Part shown: one piece after another, positions 36,747-46,466 of the stretch
How the letters are laid out: each line of letters starts with the position of its first letter
Position numbering within the stretch: the first letter of the stretch is position 1
Assembly (NCBI GenBank): GCA_021647785.1
Contig: JAKIUC010000006.1
Location: 42,862-106,861 of the forward strand
Reading direction: 5' to 3'
Length of the DNA: 64,000 bases
From: Melioribacteraceae bacterium
Lineage (GTDB): Bacteria; Bacteroidota; Ignavibacteria; Ignavibacteriales; Melioribacteraceae
The notes under the pieces: generated by a model
Databases searched by the model: none
Told to the model about the DNA's origin: nothing
What the model saw: only the letters and a program-made list of their open reading frames with translations
Made by a program: the position numbers and the translations under genes

Positions 36747-38817
36747 AAAGTTTACGAAGTTCCTTCATACTTCCCGGATCACCAATTATGGTTATCCTAT
36801 CTTCTTCAATTATTTTTGTATTTCCCTTAGGAACAATTAGCTCTCCACCTCTTTGTAGAATTGCAACAAGACACCCGCTTGGAAATTTAATATCTTTCAA
36901 TTCTTTGTTGATAAACAATTCTGTCTTTTTCCCTTTCAGAATATGAAGTGCTAAGAAGTTATCATCGTGAAGCAATGCTTCCTTTAATTCCTGCTCATCT
37001 TTTGCAGAGTTCCATGCTTCTGCAAAAGAATCATCATCAACTCTGCCGGCAATTTGTGCTAAAATTCTTAAATGCTGTGTTGGGTTTTTCTCCGGACTAA
37101 TTAAAAAGAATACTGCAGCAACCCTTTGCACATCTTCTTCCTGATAAGTTATAGGATTAAATATTGGAATATTAATTCCATTTTTTACACGCATTAAAAC
37201 AAGCATCGAACGTTCAATTCCACCACATCTAAAGTGAGGCAGTGCAACACCGCGCGTTACAGGTGTAGCACCAACACGAGTTCCTTCCATTATCCGTTTA
37301 ACTATATCTTCTGCCGAGAGGGGAATATATTTTGAAACCAAGCTGGCTGTTAAATTAACTGCTTCAGAAAAAGTAATATCATCTTTTATATCAAAAACTT
37401 TGCATTCGGTAACAATTTTGTCGAAAGGATCACCCTTGCGTAAACCTTTCTCTTTCAAAATCCCTCTTAGTTCTGTATCAAGACCTTTGAACCTCTGCTG
37501 CCCCAATCGTTCAAAAATATGATAAATTGCACCGTTGCGTTCAACTTTTCCACGAGCATAATACCAATACCACAATCCGCCAGCTATAACCAAGCCAGAT
37601 AAAAACATTATCGGTAAAGCACCCATTTCAAAAATTAAATAGAGGGATGAGACAATTCCAAAAATTTGTAACCAAGGATAGAAGGGTGCTTTGTATCCAG
37701 GGTCGTACGATTCAATTTTACTTTCACGCATAATTATTACTGCAATAAAAACCAAAGTAAACATCAATAATTGAAATGCACTGGCTAATTTTGCAATACC
37801 AGTGGGGTCAAGAAATATTAGTAAAATGATAATAATAGAAACTGTTAAAATAATAGAGTAAACAGGTGTATTAAAACGTCCAAGTTTTTTTAAATAGGAT
37901 GGCATAATATGGTCACGGCTCATTGCAAGCGGATATCGTGAGGCACTCATTGTTCCAGCATTGGCAACAGAAACAAACGCTATTATTGCAGCAATAGAGA
38001 GAAGTATCATTCCATAATCGCCAAATAAAATTTTTGCTGTAGATGCAACAGGGGTTAAATTTCCCATAAGCTCAGACATTGGTAAAACACCAACCATAAC
38101 AGACGTTCCTAAAATATAGATAAGGATAGATACTCCGAGAGCAAGAAAAACACCGAGAGGTAAATTGCGTTCAGGGTTTTTTACTTCTTCTGCAAGCGAG
38201 GCAACTTTTGTAACACCTACATAACTGATATAAACCAAGCCAGCAGTAGCCATTATAGAATCGAACCCTGCATCAAAAAAATTATTAAACTGGTCATAAT
38301 TTAATTTAGGAATTCCGCCAGCTACAAAAAAAGTTAGTATTGAAAGGAGAGTAACAACAAGATAAATTTGAAATTTACCACTAGTCTTGGAGCCAAAGAT
38401 ATTTAATAGACCAAGAGCTAAAGCGAGAACAACAGCAATTGGTGTAATTGATAGACCTGGAATAAAAAGAGAAATGTAAGCTCCCATACCTATTAGAGCA
38501 AACGAAACTTTAAGTATTAAAGCAAGCCAAGTACCAATGCCTCCAATGGTACCAACGAGAGGACCGAGGGCACGATCGAGAAAATAATAAACACCACCTG
38601 CTCTTGGCATTGCAGTTGCAAGTTCAACAACACTAAGCATTGCCGGTATCAATGGAATAGCTGCAAGCACATACGCAAGTATTAAAGCAGGTCCTGCTTG
38701 TTGAGCCGCCAACCCGGGAAGCAAGAAAAATCCTGCACTTAAAGTTGTACCAGCTGCAATTGAAAATACTCCAAGTAGAGTAATTTCTTTTTTTAATCTT
38801 TTCTTTTTTATCGCCAT
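36736..38817 (-). CDS. APC-family amino-acid permease fused to PTS EIIA and RCK_C domains
   Basis: Residues about 10-430 are a 12-segment APC permease (GVFSIAAGTTLSAGFFLLPG, the unwound-helix Gly-rich start typical of the family; ATAMPRAGGVYYFLD). Residues about 465-610 are a fructose/mannitol-type EIIA domain with the phosphorylatable His H528 in RGVALPHFR. The last 65 residues (FPSGCLVAILQRGGELIVPKGNTKI...DRITIIGD) are a TrkA-C/RCK_C domain. The permease would be gated by PTS-type phosphorylation and by an RCK_C ligand. No other PTS gene is nearby. The fused layout is also seen in related bacteria; the amino-acid specificity is unknown. Confidence 0.9.
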   Translation of the reverse strand: MAIKKKRLKKEITLLGVFSIAAGTTLSAGFFLLPGLAAQQAGPALILAYVLAAIPLIPAMLSVVELATAMPRAGGVYYFLDRALGPLVGTIGGIGTWLALILKVSFALIGMGAYISLFIPGLSITPIAVVLALALGLLNIFGSKTSGKFQIYLVVTLLSILTFFVAGGIPKLNYDQFNNFFDAGFDSIMATAGLVYISYVGVTKVASLAEEVKNPERNLPLGVFLALGVSILIYILGTSVMVGVLPMSELMGNLTPVASTAKILFGDYGMILLSIAAIIAFVSVANAGTMSASRYPLAMSRDHIMPSYLKKLGRFNTPVYSIILTVSIIIILLIFLDPTGIAKLASAFQLLMFTLVFIAVIIMRESKIESYDPGYKAPFYPWLQIFGIVSSLYLIFEMGALPIMFLSGLVIAGGLWYWYYARGKVERNGAIYHIFERLGQQRFKGLDTELRGILKEKGLRKGDPFDKIVTECKVFDIKDDITFSEAVNLTASLVSKYIPLSAEDIVKRIMEGTRVGATPVTRGVALPHFRCGGIERSMLVLMRVKNGINIPIFNPITYQEEDVQRVAAVFFLISPEKNPTQHLRILAQIAGRVDDDSFAEAWNSAKDEQELKEALLHDDNFLALHILKGKKTELFINKELKDIKFPSGCLVAILQRGGELIVPKGNTKIIEEDRITIIGDPGSMKELRKLYVE

Positions 38818-38899
38818 AAGTTCAATATAATTCCTTTAGGGAACAGATTATTTAAAAGAAACACCCTTATTGCTAATCTGCTCTATAAATAATTAATTT

Positions 38900-41065
38900 C
38901 TATTTTATTTCGACACCCATCTCTTTCAATAAGAAATCGGCACCGCCAAGTTTTTGTGTAATCCAGAGAATGTACCGGATATCAACACCAATGGAACGGC
39001 TGTAATCGTCATTCCATGCAAAGTCGTTTATTGTTGCTTCGTATGCTCGGTCAAAGTTAACTCCAACTAATCTTCCTTTTGCATCAAGAATTGGGCTGCC
39101 GGAGTTGCCACCCGAAGTATCCATATTATATAAAATACCTACGGGAATTGATTTTAATTTTGAATTGTAAAACTGTCCGAAATCTTTTGCATCATACAGT
39201 TCCCTTAACTTTGCTGGAATTGCGTACTCACTTCCCAAATAACTTTTTTCAATTATACCTTTTAAAGATGTAATTGGGGATGAATAAACAGCATCGCGTG
39301 GTGAGTATCCTTTTATGTAGCCGTAAGTTAAACGTAGTGTGCCATTGGCATCTGGAATAAAGAGTCTGTTTTTCCACTCTTTTTTAACCTCATTAAATTT
39401 TGGAAGAAGTTTACTTAACGCACCCTTAATTTTGTCGTTTTCACTTTTAAGGTATTTATATTGTTCATTTAACTCTAATGCAAATTTAATTAACGGATTA
39501 TCGAGTTCCTTTAATTCATCTAATGATAGTGTTAAAAGCTTATTGAAATTTTCTTTATTCGTTATCTCTGCTGAAATAAAACTACCTTCAACAAATTTGG
39601 AAATAGTTGATTTATCAGTATCATTATCGAAAGCATTATCAATAGCATCAATTCTTGAACTTTCAGAAAACATACGTGCATCACTAATCATCTTTATAAG
39701 TAACTCTTTCCTAATTGATTCAAGAGAGATCTTGAAGGTATTATCAAGTTTGCTGATAGATTTTGCAATGTTTTCATCTTTAAATGACACTTCTCTTTCA
39801 GAATTGTTTTTTTCTTTTTCTTCTGCATTCTGGATAACAAAACGTGCCAGTTTGAAATCATCCGACAAGCGAAATAGAGATGAGAACCACAAATTGGCTT
39901 CTGCTAAATCTAACCGTTCTGAATAGACATCATTTATTTCAGTAAACAGGGTTTTATAATTTTCATTTAAAATAGGGCTGCTTTTAATAAACTTTGCAAT
40001 CTCTTTCTCCTCTTGCTGCTTAGTCTTTATCAATTGAGTATTACGCAAACCTTGAATTTTCCCTTTGTAGTTTTTCATTACGTTGGAAAGCCGTTTAATA
40101 TATGTGGAATATGCAAGAGACATTTCATCATTTTCATCTGTCTTTGCTTCAATCAAATTTATTGTCCACTCGTACAACTCTGAGATATAGGGCAACAGAT
40201 AATTGTACTGGTACTCAATAAACTGCGAAGGCTGGTTGCGAAAAGTTCTTTTAGGATAGCCAAGAATAAAAGTAAAATCCCCCTCCTCTACTCCATTAGG
40301 ATTTACTTCAAGATGGTTCTTTGGTTTAAATGGAACATTCTCTTTGTTATACTCTGCAGAACTTCCATCGGGTGCAACATAGGCACGCATAAATGTGAAA
40401 TCGCCAGTGTGGCGAGGCCACATCCAATTATCCCTCTCGCCGCCAAACTCACCAATTGTTCTTGGAGGTACGTAAACTAAACGAACATCTTCAATAATTC
40501 TGTACTTAAATAAAACATACGACTGACCAGCGAACATCTCGGAAACACTTGCCTCTATTGAGTTCTCTTTATCGGATGCCTTTTCCCCAAGCTCTTCCAT
40601 TTTTTTTGAAATGATTTTTGAACGCTCTTCCAAATCATCAATGCCCACAACAGCTTTAAGAATAATATCAGAAACATCTTTATACGATTCTGTAATTTTC
40701 ACTATATAGTCTTTTGCATGAATCTCTTTTTCCCTTGATTCAGCAAGGAAACCATCCTCCAAATAATTATGCTCCGGTGTTGATGCTGCATTAACACCAG
40801 CAAACGCACAGTGATGATTTGTGATAATCAATCCATCGGGAGAAACAAACGAGCCTGTACAGCCATTAACATTTACGAGTGCATCAATTAAACTAATTCC
40901 ATTTGGGTTATAAATATCATCTTTGCTAATTAATAAACCAGCCTTTTGTAAATCAAGTTTTTTAATTTCACTAAGCGGGTATTGCCCTTCCTCTGGTGCC
41001 TTTGCTAACAATACCGAAAAAGTTGCAAACAATATAAAACTAAAAAGAGTTAATGCTTTATTCAT
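38900..41065 (-). CDS. S46-family dipeptidyl-peptidase, DPP11-like (Asp/Glu-specific)
   Basis: A signal peptide (MNKALTLFSFILFATFSVLLA) directs this 721-residue serine peptidase to the periplasm. The catalytic His lies in ITNHHCAFAG (H84/H85) and the nucleophile is S655 in GGNSGSPILD. In Porphyromonas DPP11 the residue 18 after the Ser is Arg673, which selects acidic P1 residues, whereas DPP7 has Gly there. This protein has R673 in VNFDRAYEA at the same spacing, so acidic specificity is predicted. It removes dipeptides ending in Asp or Glu from peptides for uptake. It is transcribed alone. Confidence 0.93.
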   Translation of the reverse strand: MNKALTLFSFILFATFSVLLAKAPEEGQYPLSEIKKLDLQKAGLLISKDDIYNPNGISLIDALVNVNGCTGSFVSPDGLIITNHHCAFAGVNAASTPEHNYLEDGFLAESREKEIHAKDYIVKITESYKDVSDIILKAVVGIDDLEERSKIISKKMEELGEKASDKENSIEASVSEMFAGQSYVLFKYRIIEDVRLVYVPPRTIGEFGGERDNWMWPRHTGDFTFMRAYVAPDGSSAEYNKENVPFKPKNHLEVNPNGVEEGDFTFILGYPKRTFRNQPSQFIEYQYNYLLPYISELYEWTINLIEAKTDENDEMSLAYSTYIKRLSNVMKNYKGKIQGLRNTQLIKTKQQEEKEIAKFIKSSPILNENYKTLFTEINDVYSERLDLAEANLWFSSLFRLSDDFKLARFVIQNAEEKEKNNSEREVSFKDENIAKSISKLDNTFKISLESIRKELLIKMISDARMFSESSRIDAIDNAFDNDTDKSTISKFVEGSFISAEITNKENFNKLLTLSLDELKELDNPLIKFALELNEQYKYLKSENDKIKGALSKLLPKFNEVKKEWKNRLFIPDANGTLRLTYGYIKGYSPRDAVYSSPITSLKGIIEKSYLGSEYAIPAKLRELYDAKDFGQFYNSKLKSIPVGILYNMDTSGGNSGSPILDAKGRLVGVNFDRAYEATINDFAWNDDYSRSIGVDIRYILWITQKLGGADFLLKEMGVEIK

Positions 41066-41153
41066 TTTAAACCTTGTATGAATTGAAAAATATTTTTGTG
41101 CAAGCTAATAAATTGTTGGTTAAAGCTAAAGAAAAAACGGAGGTGTTGGTGTG

Positions 41154-41183
41154 CGTAGGGACGTAGCGAGCTACGTCCCTACG
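41154..41183. repeat. Palindromic element, 14-bp perfect stem (GTAGGRA family)
   Basis: CGTAGGGACGTAGC, two bases GA, then the exact inverse. It lies just after the oxidoreductase stop codon. It has the same size, spacing and core as the palindrome at 916-947, with matched changes in both arms (GGAACAT/ATGTTCC versus GGGACGT/ACGTCCC), so pairing was kept while the sequence changed. Confidence 0.9.
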
Positions 41184-41187
41184 GCAA

Positions 41188-42168
41188 TTATCTCTTTAAA
41201 TTTTGTGTTGCCACATCTAAAATCTTAAGCACTTCTAACGCATGCTTTCCATCTGTTCTTGGAGTTGTATTGTTTTCTATTGATTCAAAAAAATGTATTT
41301 GTTCTTCAGCCAATGGCATTCTATTATCAAATTCAATTACTTCATAATCAGCATCAAATTTTTCAATAACTCCATTAACTTCCTTGAAACCTTTTGGAAA
41401 GAATTTTAGCTTTTCTGTTTTTAAAGAGTCTTCAAAAACGTACATTCCTTTATCACCAATTATAACCATTCTCTGTTCTTTGAAGGGGTGCAGCCAGCTT
41501 ACAAAAATATGTGCTTTAATGTTGTTCGGATAAGTTAAGAAAGTCATAGTCGTATCTTCAATACCTTGCTGAATAAAGGCTCCACCGTTTGCTTGAATCT
41601 CTATTGGATTATCTCCAACTAAAAACTGAATTACAGAAATATCATGCGGAGCAAATGACCAGAGTGCATTCTCCTCACTTCTGATAGCACCAAGGTTTAA
41701 TCTATTGCTGTAGATATATTGTAATTTTCCTATTTCACCATTTTCTATTCCATCTTTTATTCTAAGCACTGCCGGATGAAAAAGAAGAACATGTCCAACC
41801 ATTAACTTAAGGTTTAGGCTAAGACTAAGTTGAAGCAACTCATCAGCTTCATTTGGAATGAGAGTAATTGGTTTCTCTACCAATACATTTTTACCAGCCT
41901 CCATAGCTCTCTTTGCAATTCCAAAATGTGTTTCGGCTGGTGTAGCTATTATAATTGCATCTATTTCTTTATTGTTTATTACAGAATCTAAATCGGTTGT
42001 AAAATTTATTTTGGAATTTATGGAAGCCACAACTTCTCGTGCATTCTCCGAAAAATCACATACGGTAATTTGCTCTGGATTCAATAAACCATTGGCAGTC
42101 TTTACGTGGTTTTTGCCCCAACGCCCTGCACCTATTATTGCTACATTAATATTATCAAAATTATTCAT
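41188..42168 (-). CDS. Gfo/Idh/MocA-family NAD(P)-dependent oxidoreductase (WlbA-like)
   Basis: An N-terminal Rossmann fold (NVAIIGAGRWGKNHVKT; DAIIIATPAETHFGIAKRAM) and the family motif EKPI (NVLVEKPITLI) are followed by the C-terminal alpha/beta domain (WSFAPHDISVIQFLVG, LYSNRLNLG-type region). Length is 326 residues. The next gene, a DegT aminotransferase, makes a nucleotide-sugar oxidase/aminotransferase pair likely (WlbA-WlbE type, making 3-amino or 3-acetamido uronates for surface glycans). The specific sugar is inference from this pairing. Confidence 0.9.
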   Translation of the reverse strand: MNNFDNINVAIIGAGRWGKNHVKTANGLLNPEQITVCDFSENAREVVASINSKINFTTDLDSVINNKEIDAIIIATPAETHFGIAKRAMEAGKNVLVEKPITLIPNEADELLQLSLSLNLKLMVGHVLLFHPAVLRIKDGIENGEIGKLQYIYSNRLNLGAIRSEENALWSFAPHDISVIQFLVGDNPIEIQANGGAFIQQGIEDTTMTFLTYPNNIKAHIFVSWLHPFKEQRMVIIGDKGMYVFEDSLKTEKLKFFPKGFKEVNGVIEKFDADYEVIEFDNRMPLAEEQIHFFESIENNTTPRTDGKHALEVLKILDVATQNLKR

Positions 42169-42291
42169 TTGTTTTCTCTATTTATTTTAAAATAGCAAAC
42201 TGATTTAACAGATAAAAGTTAATCGAAAATATTAGTTCTTTTTATCCGTTCTTATTCGTTTAATCAGTTCAATCCGCGTGCTATTCTCTAT

Positions 42292-43479
42292 TTACTTCAC
42301 AAACATTTCTATTGTTTTTACTACAAATTCTATCTGCTCTTTTTGTAACTCAGGATAAATTGGTAATGCAATTGAATGCGTTGCAGCAAAATCTGCATTC
42401 GGGTATTCGTCCTTTGAACTTGGTAAATCTTGGAAACACTCTTGCTTGTGGAAAGGTACCGGATAATATATTTCGCACCCAATTCCATTTTCCCTTAAAT
42501 GAGCAAGTAACTCATCCCTATTTTCCACTCGTATTACATATTGGTTGTAAATGTGATAATTCTTGATACTTGATGCTTGATTCTCGTTGCTCGATTCTGG
42601 TTTGTAAACGGCTTTTGGAAGTAACACTTTATTATTTTCATCTAAAGTAATTTTCCCTTCCTCCGCAGCCAATCCAGCTTCAACAAATAGTTTTGTGTAT
42701 AGTTCTGCATTGTCTCGTCTCTTCTGCGACCAGCTATCTAAGTGTGGTAATTTTACACTCAAAACCCCTGCTTGAATTGCATCTAAACGGAAGTTGCCCC
42801 CAATCATACTATGGTAGTACTTTGGTTTTCCACCATGTACTCGTTTTACTTTTAGTAACTCTGCAATATCATCATCCATTGTAACAGTCATTCCACCATC
42901 ACCAAAGCATCCAAGATTTTTACTTGGAAAGAAGGAGTAACATCCAACATCACCAATAGTACCAACGCTTTTACCATCTTTGTATTGAACAGAAATTGCT
43001 TGTGCTCCATCTTCAATAACTTTTAGATTATGTTTTTTTGCAATTGCCATAATTGGATCCATGTCTGCACTTTGCCCATATAAATGAACTGGAATTATTG
43101 CTGTTGTCTTATCAGTAATTTTTTCTTCAATCAATGCTGGGTCAATGTTAAAAGTTACAGGGTCACAATCAACAAAAACTGGAACTGCATTTAATCGGGA
43201 AACAACACCAGCAGTTGCAAAGAATGAATAGGTTGGTACAATTACTTCATCCCCTGCTTTAATATCTAAAGCCATTAAAGCTAATAAAAGTGCGTCTGTT
43301 CCAGATGATACACCTACAGCTCTCTCTGCTCCAAGATATTCACAAATTTCTCCTTCAAGTTTTTGTACTTCAGGTCCAAGAATAAAGTATTGCGTCTCTG
43401 CCGTATTTAATAGTGCAGCATCTAATTCACTTTTTAATGATTTATACTGTGCCTTTAAGTCTAATAATGGTACATTCAT
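42292..43479 (-). CDS. DegT/DnrJ/EryC1/StrS-family aminotransferase
   Basis: PLP aminotransferase of 395 residues that acts on keto nucleotide sugars: VPLLDLKAQYKSLKSELD at the start, VSSGTDALLLALMAL, PVHLYGQSADMDPI, EDGAQAIS and the PLP lysine in CYSFFPSKNLGCFGDGG. A loop with a short low-complexity insertion (SNENQASSIKNYHIYNQYVI) separates it a little from typical WlbE/WecE proteins. It is 123 bp upstream of the oxidoreductase gene on the same strand. The product is probably an aminosugar for LPS or S-layer-type glycans. Confidence 0.93.
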   Translation of the reverse strand: MNVPLLDLKAQYKSLKSELDAALLNTAETQYFILGPEVQKLEGEICEYLGAERAVGVSSGTDALLLALMALDIKAGDEVIVPTYSFFATAGVVSRLNAVPVFVDCDPVTFNIDPALIEEKITDKTTAIIPVHLYGQSADMDPIMAIAKKHNLKVIEDGAQAISVQYKDGKSVGTIGDVGCYSFFPSKNLGCFGDGGMTVTMDDDIAELLKVKRVHGGKPKYYHSMIGGNFRLDAIQAGVLSVKLPHLDSWSQKRRDNAELYTKLFVEAGLAAEEGKITLDENNKVLLPKAVYKPESSNENQASSIKNYHIYNQYVIRVENRDELLAHLRENGIGCEIYYPVPFHKQECFQDLPSSKDEYPNADFAATHSIALPIYPELQKEQIEFVVKTIEMFVK

Positions 43480-43701
43480 TTTATCTCTCTATATGTTTAA
43501 TTTAATAATTGTTTCAAATTCAACAGCTAAATAGTTGGTTTTAATTTTTAAACCAAGTATAAAAATAGGATATTAAATAGAGAAAGAAAATTGAAAAATT
43601 GAGAGCATAGCTTCTGAAATGTATAAATGCTGTTCAAATGATTTTTAGGTGGCTAAAAAATTACATTTGTAATTTAAAGATTGATGAGTAATAGTGCCAC
43701 A

Positions 43702-43718
43702 TAATCCCAGAGGGATTA
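43702..43718. repeat. Palindrome TAATCCC-AGA-GGGATTA
   Basis: 7-bp stem with a 3-base loop. First of three related copies within about 120 bp. Confidence 0.85.
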
Positions 43719-43751
43719 TACTTTTGTAGAAACTAAGATTAAAATATTTTC

Positions 43752-43768
43752 CAATCCCAGAGGGATTG
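43752..43768. repeat. Palindrome CAATCCC-AGA-GGGATTG
   Basis: Same core as the previous copy; the outermost base pair changed from T-A to C-G, still paired. Confidence 0.85.
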
Positions 43769-43803
43769 AATTATTTTTTGATTCCAATTTGTTATTAAAA
43801 ATG

Positions 43804-43820
43804 GAATCCCTCTGGGATTC
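43804..43820. repeat. Palindrome GAATCCC-TCT-GGGATTC
   Basis: Third copy, in inverted orientation (loop TCT instead of AGA); outer pair G-C. The three copies therefore differ at both ends in a compensated way. Confidence 0.85.
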
Positions 43821-43853
43821 TTATTCATTTTGTTTTTTTGTTCTAGTAAAGTG

Positions 43854-43871
43854 TAACTCCTAACAGAGTTA
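43854..43871. repeat. Hairpin TAACTC-CTAACA-GAGTTA
   Basis: 6-bp stem with a 6-base loop, 34 bp after the third AATCCC palindrome. It may be another small repeat family or a terminator remnant. Confidence 0.5.
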
Positions 43872-44112
43872 TTAAAAACATAATTAAATTTGACATAAAA
43901 AAAGGAGAGTAAGAGGCATTATAGATAGAGACTTTTTTGTAGAGTATTTCAATATGATGCGTAATTTATTTTATCCACCGAAAAACAACTTGAACCGTAA
44001 ATGCTCTGAAAATATAATGAGGCAGTTAAAATTCTCGAAGTAATAGACAAGCAATAATTTTGAAAATTCCGTATTTTTAAAAATTAGATTTTTAAGAAAA
44101 TAGGAGAAGAAA

Positions 44113-46377
44113 ATGACAGAAAATTTTGATATGATTCAAAAAGTTTATGCTGGCTTTTCTGAGAAAGTTAACAAAGCACGCGAAATTATTGGAAGACCTC
44201 TAACTTACTCGGAAAAGATTTTATACTCTCACCTTTGGGATGGAGTAACAAAAGAATTTAAAGGTGGTGTTGATTATGTTGATTTAGCTCCCGATCGTGT
44301 TGCAATGCAAGACGCAACGGCACAGATGGCTATGCTGCAATTTATGCATTCGGGCAGAGATAAGGTTGCAGTTCCATCAACAGCACATGCCGACCATTTA
44401 ATTCAAGCAAGAGACAACGCTAAAGCTGATCTTGATAGAGCCAATGATGAGAACAAAGAGGTTTACGATTTTCTTGCATCGGTAACACAAAAATATGGTG
44501 CAGGATTTTGGAAAGCTGGTGCAGGAATTATCCATCAAGTAGTTTTAGAAAATTATGCCTTCCCTGGCGGAATGATGATTGGAACAGACTCACACACTCC
44601 AAACGCTGGCGGCTTAGGTATGGTTGCAATTGGTGTTGGCGGTGCCGATGCTGTTGATGTTATGTCGGGAATGGCTTGGGAACTTAAATGGCCCAAACTT
44701 ATTGGTATAAAATTAATCGGAAAACTTTCCGGATGGACTTCCCCTAAAGATGTAATTTTAAAAGTGGCGGGAGAGCTTACCGTTAAAGGCGGCACTGGTG
44801 CAATTGTTGAATATTTCGGTGAAGGAACAAAATCAATTTCTGCAACCGGGAAAGGAACAATCTGCAACATGGGTGCCGAGATTGGTGCAACAACTTCCCT
44901 ATTTCCGTTTGATGAAAAAATGGCTGCATACTTGAAGAAAACCGGAAGAGACGATGTTGCAGAGTTGGCTAATAGAAATGCTGACATTTTAAAAGCTGAT
45001 AACGAAGTTTATGAAAATCCGGAAAAATATTACGATCAAATTCTTGAAATAAATTTAACCGAATTAGAACCGCATTTAAATGGACCATTTTCTCCTGACC
45101 GTGCTTGGACCCTATCTAAAATGAAAACAGCTACCAAAGAGAACGACTTCCCTGAAGAATTAAGTGTTGCTCTAATTGGAAGTTGTACAAACTCCAGTTA
45201 CGAAGATATTGACCGTGTAGCAAGTATCGCACGTCAAGCATTGGCAAAAGGATTGAAGGCAAAATCTGAATTCATAATCACTCCGGGATCCGAGCAAGTG
45301 CGTGCTACCATTGAACGTGACGGACAGCTTCAAACTTTGGTGGATTTTGGTGGTGTAGTAATGGCAAATGCTTGTGGACCTTGTATTGGAATGTGGCAGC
45401 GTATGGATAATCCGGAAAACAAACGGAATAGTATTGTAAACTCATTTAACAGAAATTTTGCAAAACGCCAGGACGGAAACCCTAATACACTTGCATTTGT
45501 TGCATCTCCGGAAATAACAACAGCTATGGCACTCGCAGGAAAAATTACATTCAATCCTGAAACTGATACTATAAAAGATGCTGATGGAAATGAAATAAAA
45601 TTAGATTCTCCGTTTGGTGATGAATTACCAGAGAATGGTTTTGAACCAGATTTGCACGGTTACCTTGCACCTATTGAAGATGGTTCTGCAATTGAAGTAA
45701 AAATTAATCCGGATAGCGAAAGGCTTCAGTTTTTGGAAAGATTTGAAGCATGGGATGGAAATGATTATAGAGATATGCCCGTTTTACTTAAAGCAAAAGG
45801 GAAGTGTACAACCGACCACATCTCTATGGCTGGTGCATGGCTCCGTTTTCGAGGACACTTGAATAATATTTCTAACAATTTTTTATTGGGCGGAATTAAT
45901 GCTTACACAGGCAAGGCTGGCGAAACTAAAAACCAGTTAACTAATGAATATGGTGAAGTTCAAAAAGTTGCTCGTGCATATAAAGCCAATGGAATTAATT
46001 GGGTTGTTGTTGGTGATGAAAATTATGGTGAAGGTTCAAGTCGTGAACATGCAGCTATGGAGCCACGTTATCTTGGCGGTAAAGCAATTATTGTAAAAAG
46101 TTTTGCACGTATTCATGAAACGAATCTTAAAAAGCAAGGCATGCTTCCACTAACATTCACTGAGCCAAGTGACTACGATAAAATATTGGAGAACGATAGA
46201 ATCAGCATTGTTGGTTTATCCGAACTGACTCCAGGCAAACATGTTGATGCTGTTATTACTCATGATGATGGTACATCTGTTGAGATTAAATTGAACCACA
46301 CTATGAACGATAATCAAATTGAATGGTTCAAAGCCGGTAGTGCGTTAAACTTAATTGCATCACATAATAATAATTAA
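44113..46377 (+). CDS. Aconitate hydratase (mitochondrial-type aconitase)
   Basis: The enzyme interconverts citrate and isocitrate in the TCA cycle with a [4Fe-4S] cluster. Cluster cysteines are C358 ([10 protein letters not shown]), C421 and C424 ([11 protein letters not shown]). Other signatures are [28 protein letters not shown] and the swivel-domain [19 protein letters not shown]. Length is 754 residues, shorter than AcnA (about 890) or AcnB, and close to eukaryotic mitochondrial aconitase, the type usual in Bacteroidota relatives. It stands alone and is followed by a hairpin 10 bp after the stop. Confidence 0.97.
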   Translation: MTENFDMIQKVYAGFSEKVNKAREIIGRPLTYSEKILYSHLWDGVTKEFKGGVDYVDLAPDRVAMQDATAQMAMLQFMHSGRDKVAVPSTAHADHLIQARDNAKADLDRANDENKEVYDFLASVTQKYGAGFWKAGAGIIHQVVLENYAFPGGMMIGTDSHTPNAGGLGMVAIGVGGADAVDVMSGMAWELKWPKLIGIKLIGKLSGWTSPKDVILKVAGELTVKGGTGAIVEYFGEGTKSISATGKGTICNMGAEIGATTSLFPFDEKMAAYLKKTGRDDVAELANRNADILKADNEVYENPEKYYDQILEINLTELEPHLNGPFSPDRAWTLSKMKTATKENDFPEELSVALIGSCTNSSYEDIDRVASIARQALAKGLKAKSEFIITPGSEQVRATIERDGQLQTLVDFGGVVMANACGPCIGMWQRMDNPENKRNSIVNSFNRNFAKRQDGNPNTLAFVASPEITTAMALAGKITFNPETDTIKDADGNEIKLDSPFGDELPENGFEPDLHGYLAPIEDGSAIEVKINPDSERLQFLERFEAWDGNDYRDMPVLLKAKGKCTTDHISMAGAWLRFRGHLNNISNNFLLGGINAYTGKAGETKNQLTNEYGEVQKVARAYKANGINWVVVGDENYGEGSSREHAAMEPRYLGGKAIIVKSFARIHETNLKKQGMLPLTFTEPSDYDKILENDRISIVGLSELTPGKHVDAVITHDDGTSVEIKLNHTMNDNQIEWFKAGSALNLIASHNNN

Positions 46378-46387
46378 ATAATTTTTG

Positions 46388-46413
46388 TAGGGAACGAATA
46401 TTTTCGTTCCCTA
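46388..46413 (+). terminator. Hairpin after aconitase (GTAGGGA-type stem)
   Basis: TAGGGAACGAA and TTCGTTCCCTA form an 11-bp perfect stem with a TATT loop. Its position says terminator; its GTAGGGAAC...TTCCCTA arms also resemble the GTAGGRA palindromes elsewhere. There is no strong T-tract. Confidence 0.65.
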
Positions 46414-46466
46414 TATAACCTTTATTGGTGTTCCTTATTTTTACTAAATATTTTAGAATTTTTTTG

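Larger units (their letters stand above)
43480..44112. other. Intergenic region rich in short palindromes, upstream of aconitase
   Basis: There is no coding frame. It holds three related AATCCC-x3-GGGATT palindromes and one TAACTC/GAGTTA hairpin, each listed separately. TAATTTTG at 44055-44062 fits the -7 box form TAnnTTTG, but there is no TTG at the expected distance. GGAGAAG just before the aconitase ATG is a plausible ribosome binding site. Confidence 0.7.

Noticed and set aside
39339..39926. 195-residue frame on the plus strand
   Set aside because: It is antisense to the well-supported S46 peptidase and has no recognisable domain.
44055..44062. TAATTTTG as the -7 box of an aconitase promoter
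   Set aside because: There is no TTG at 18-21 bases upstream, so only half of the promoter form is present.
44553..44987. 144-residue frame on the minus strand
   Set aside because: It lies wholly within and opposite to aconitase; no ribosome site or family features.
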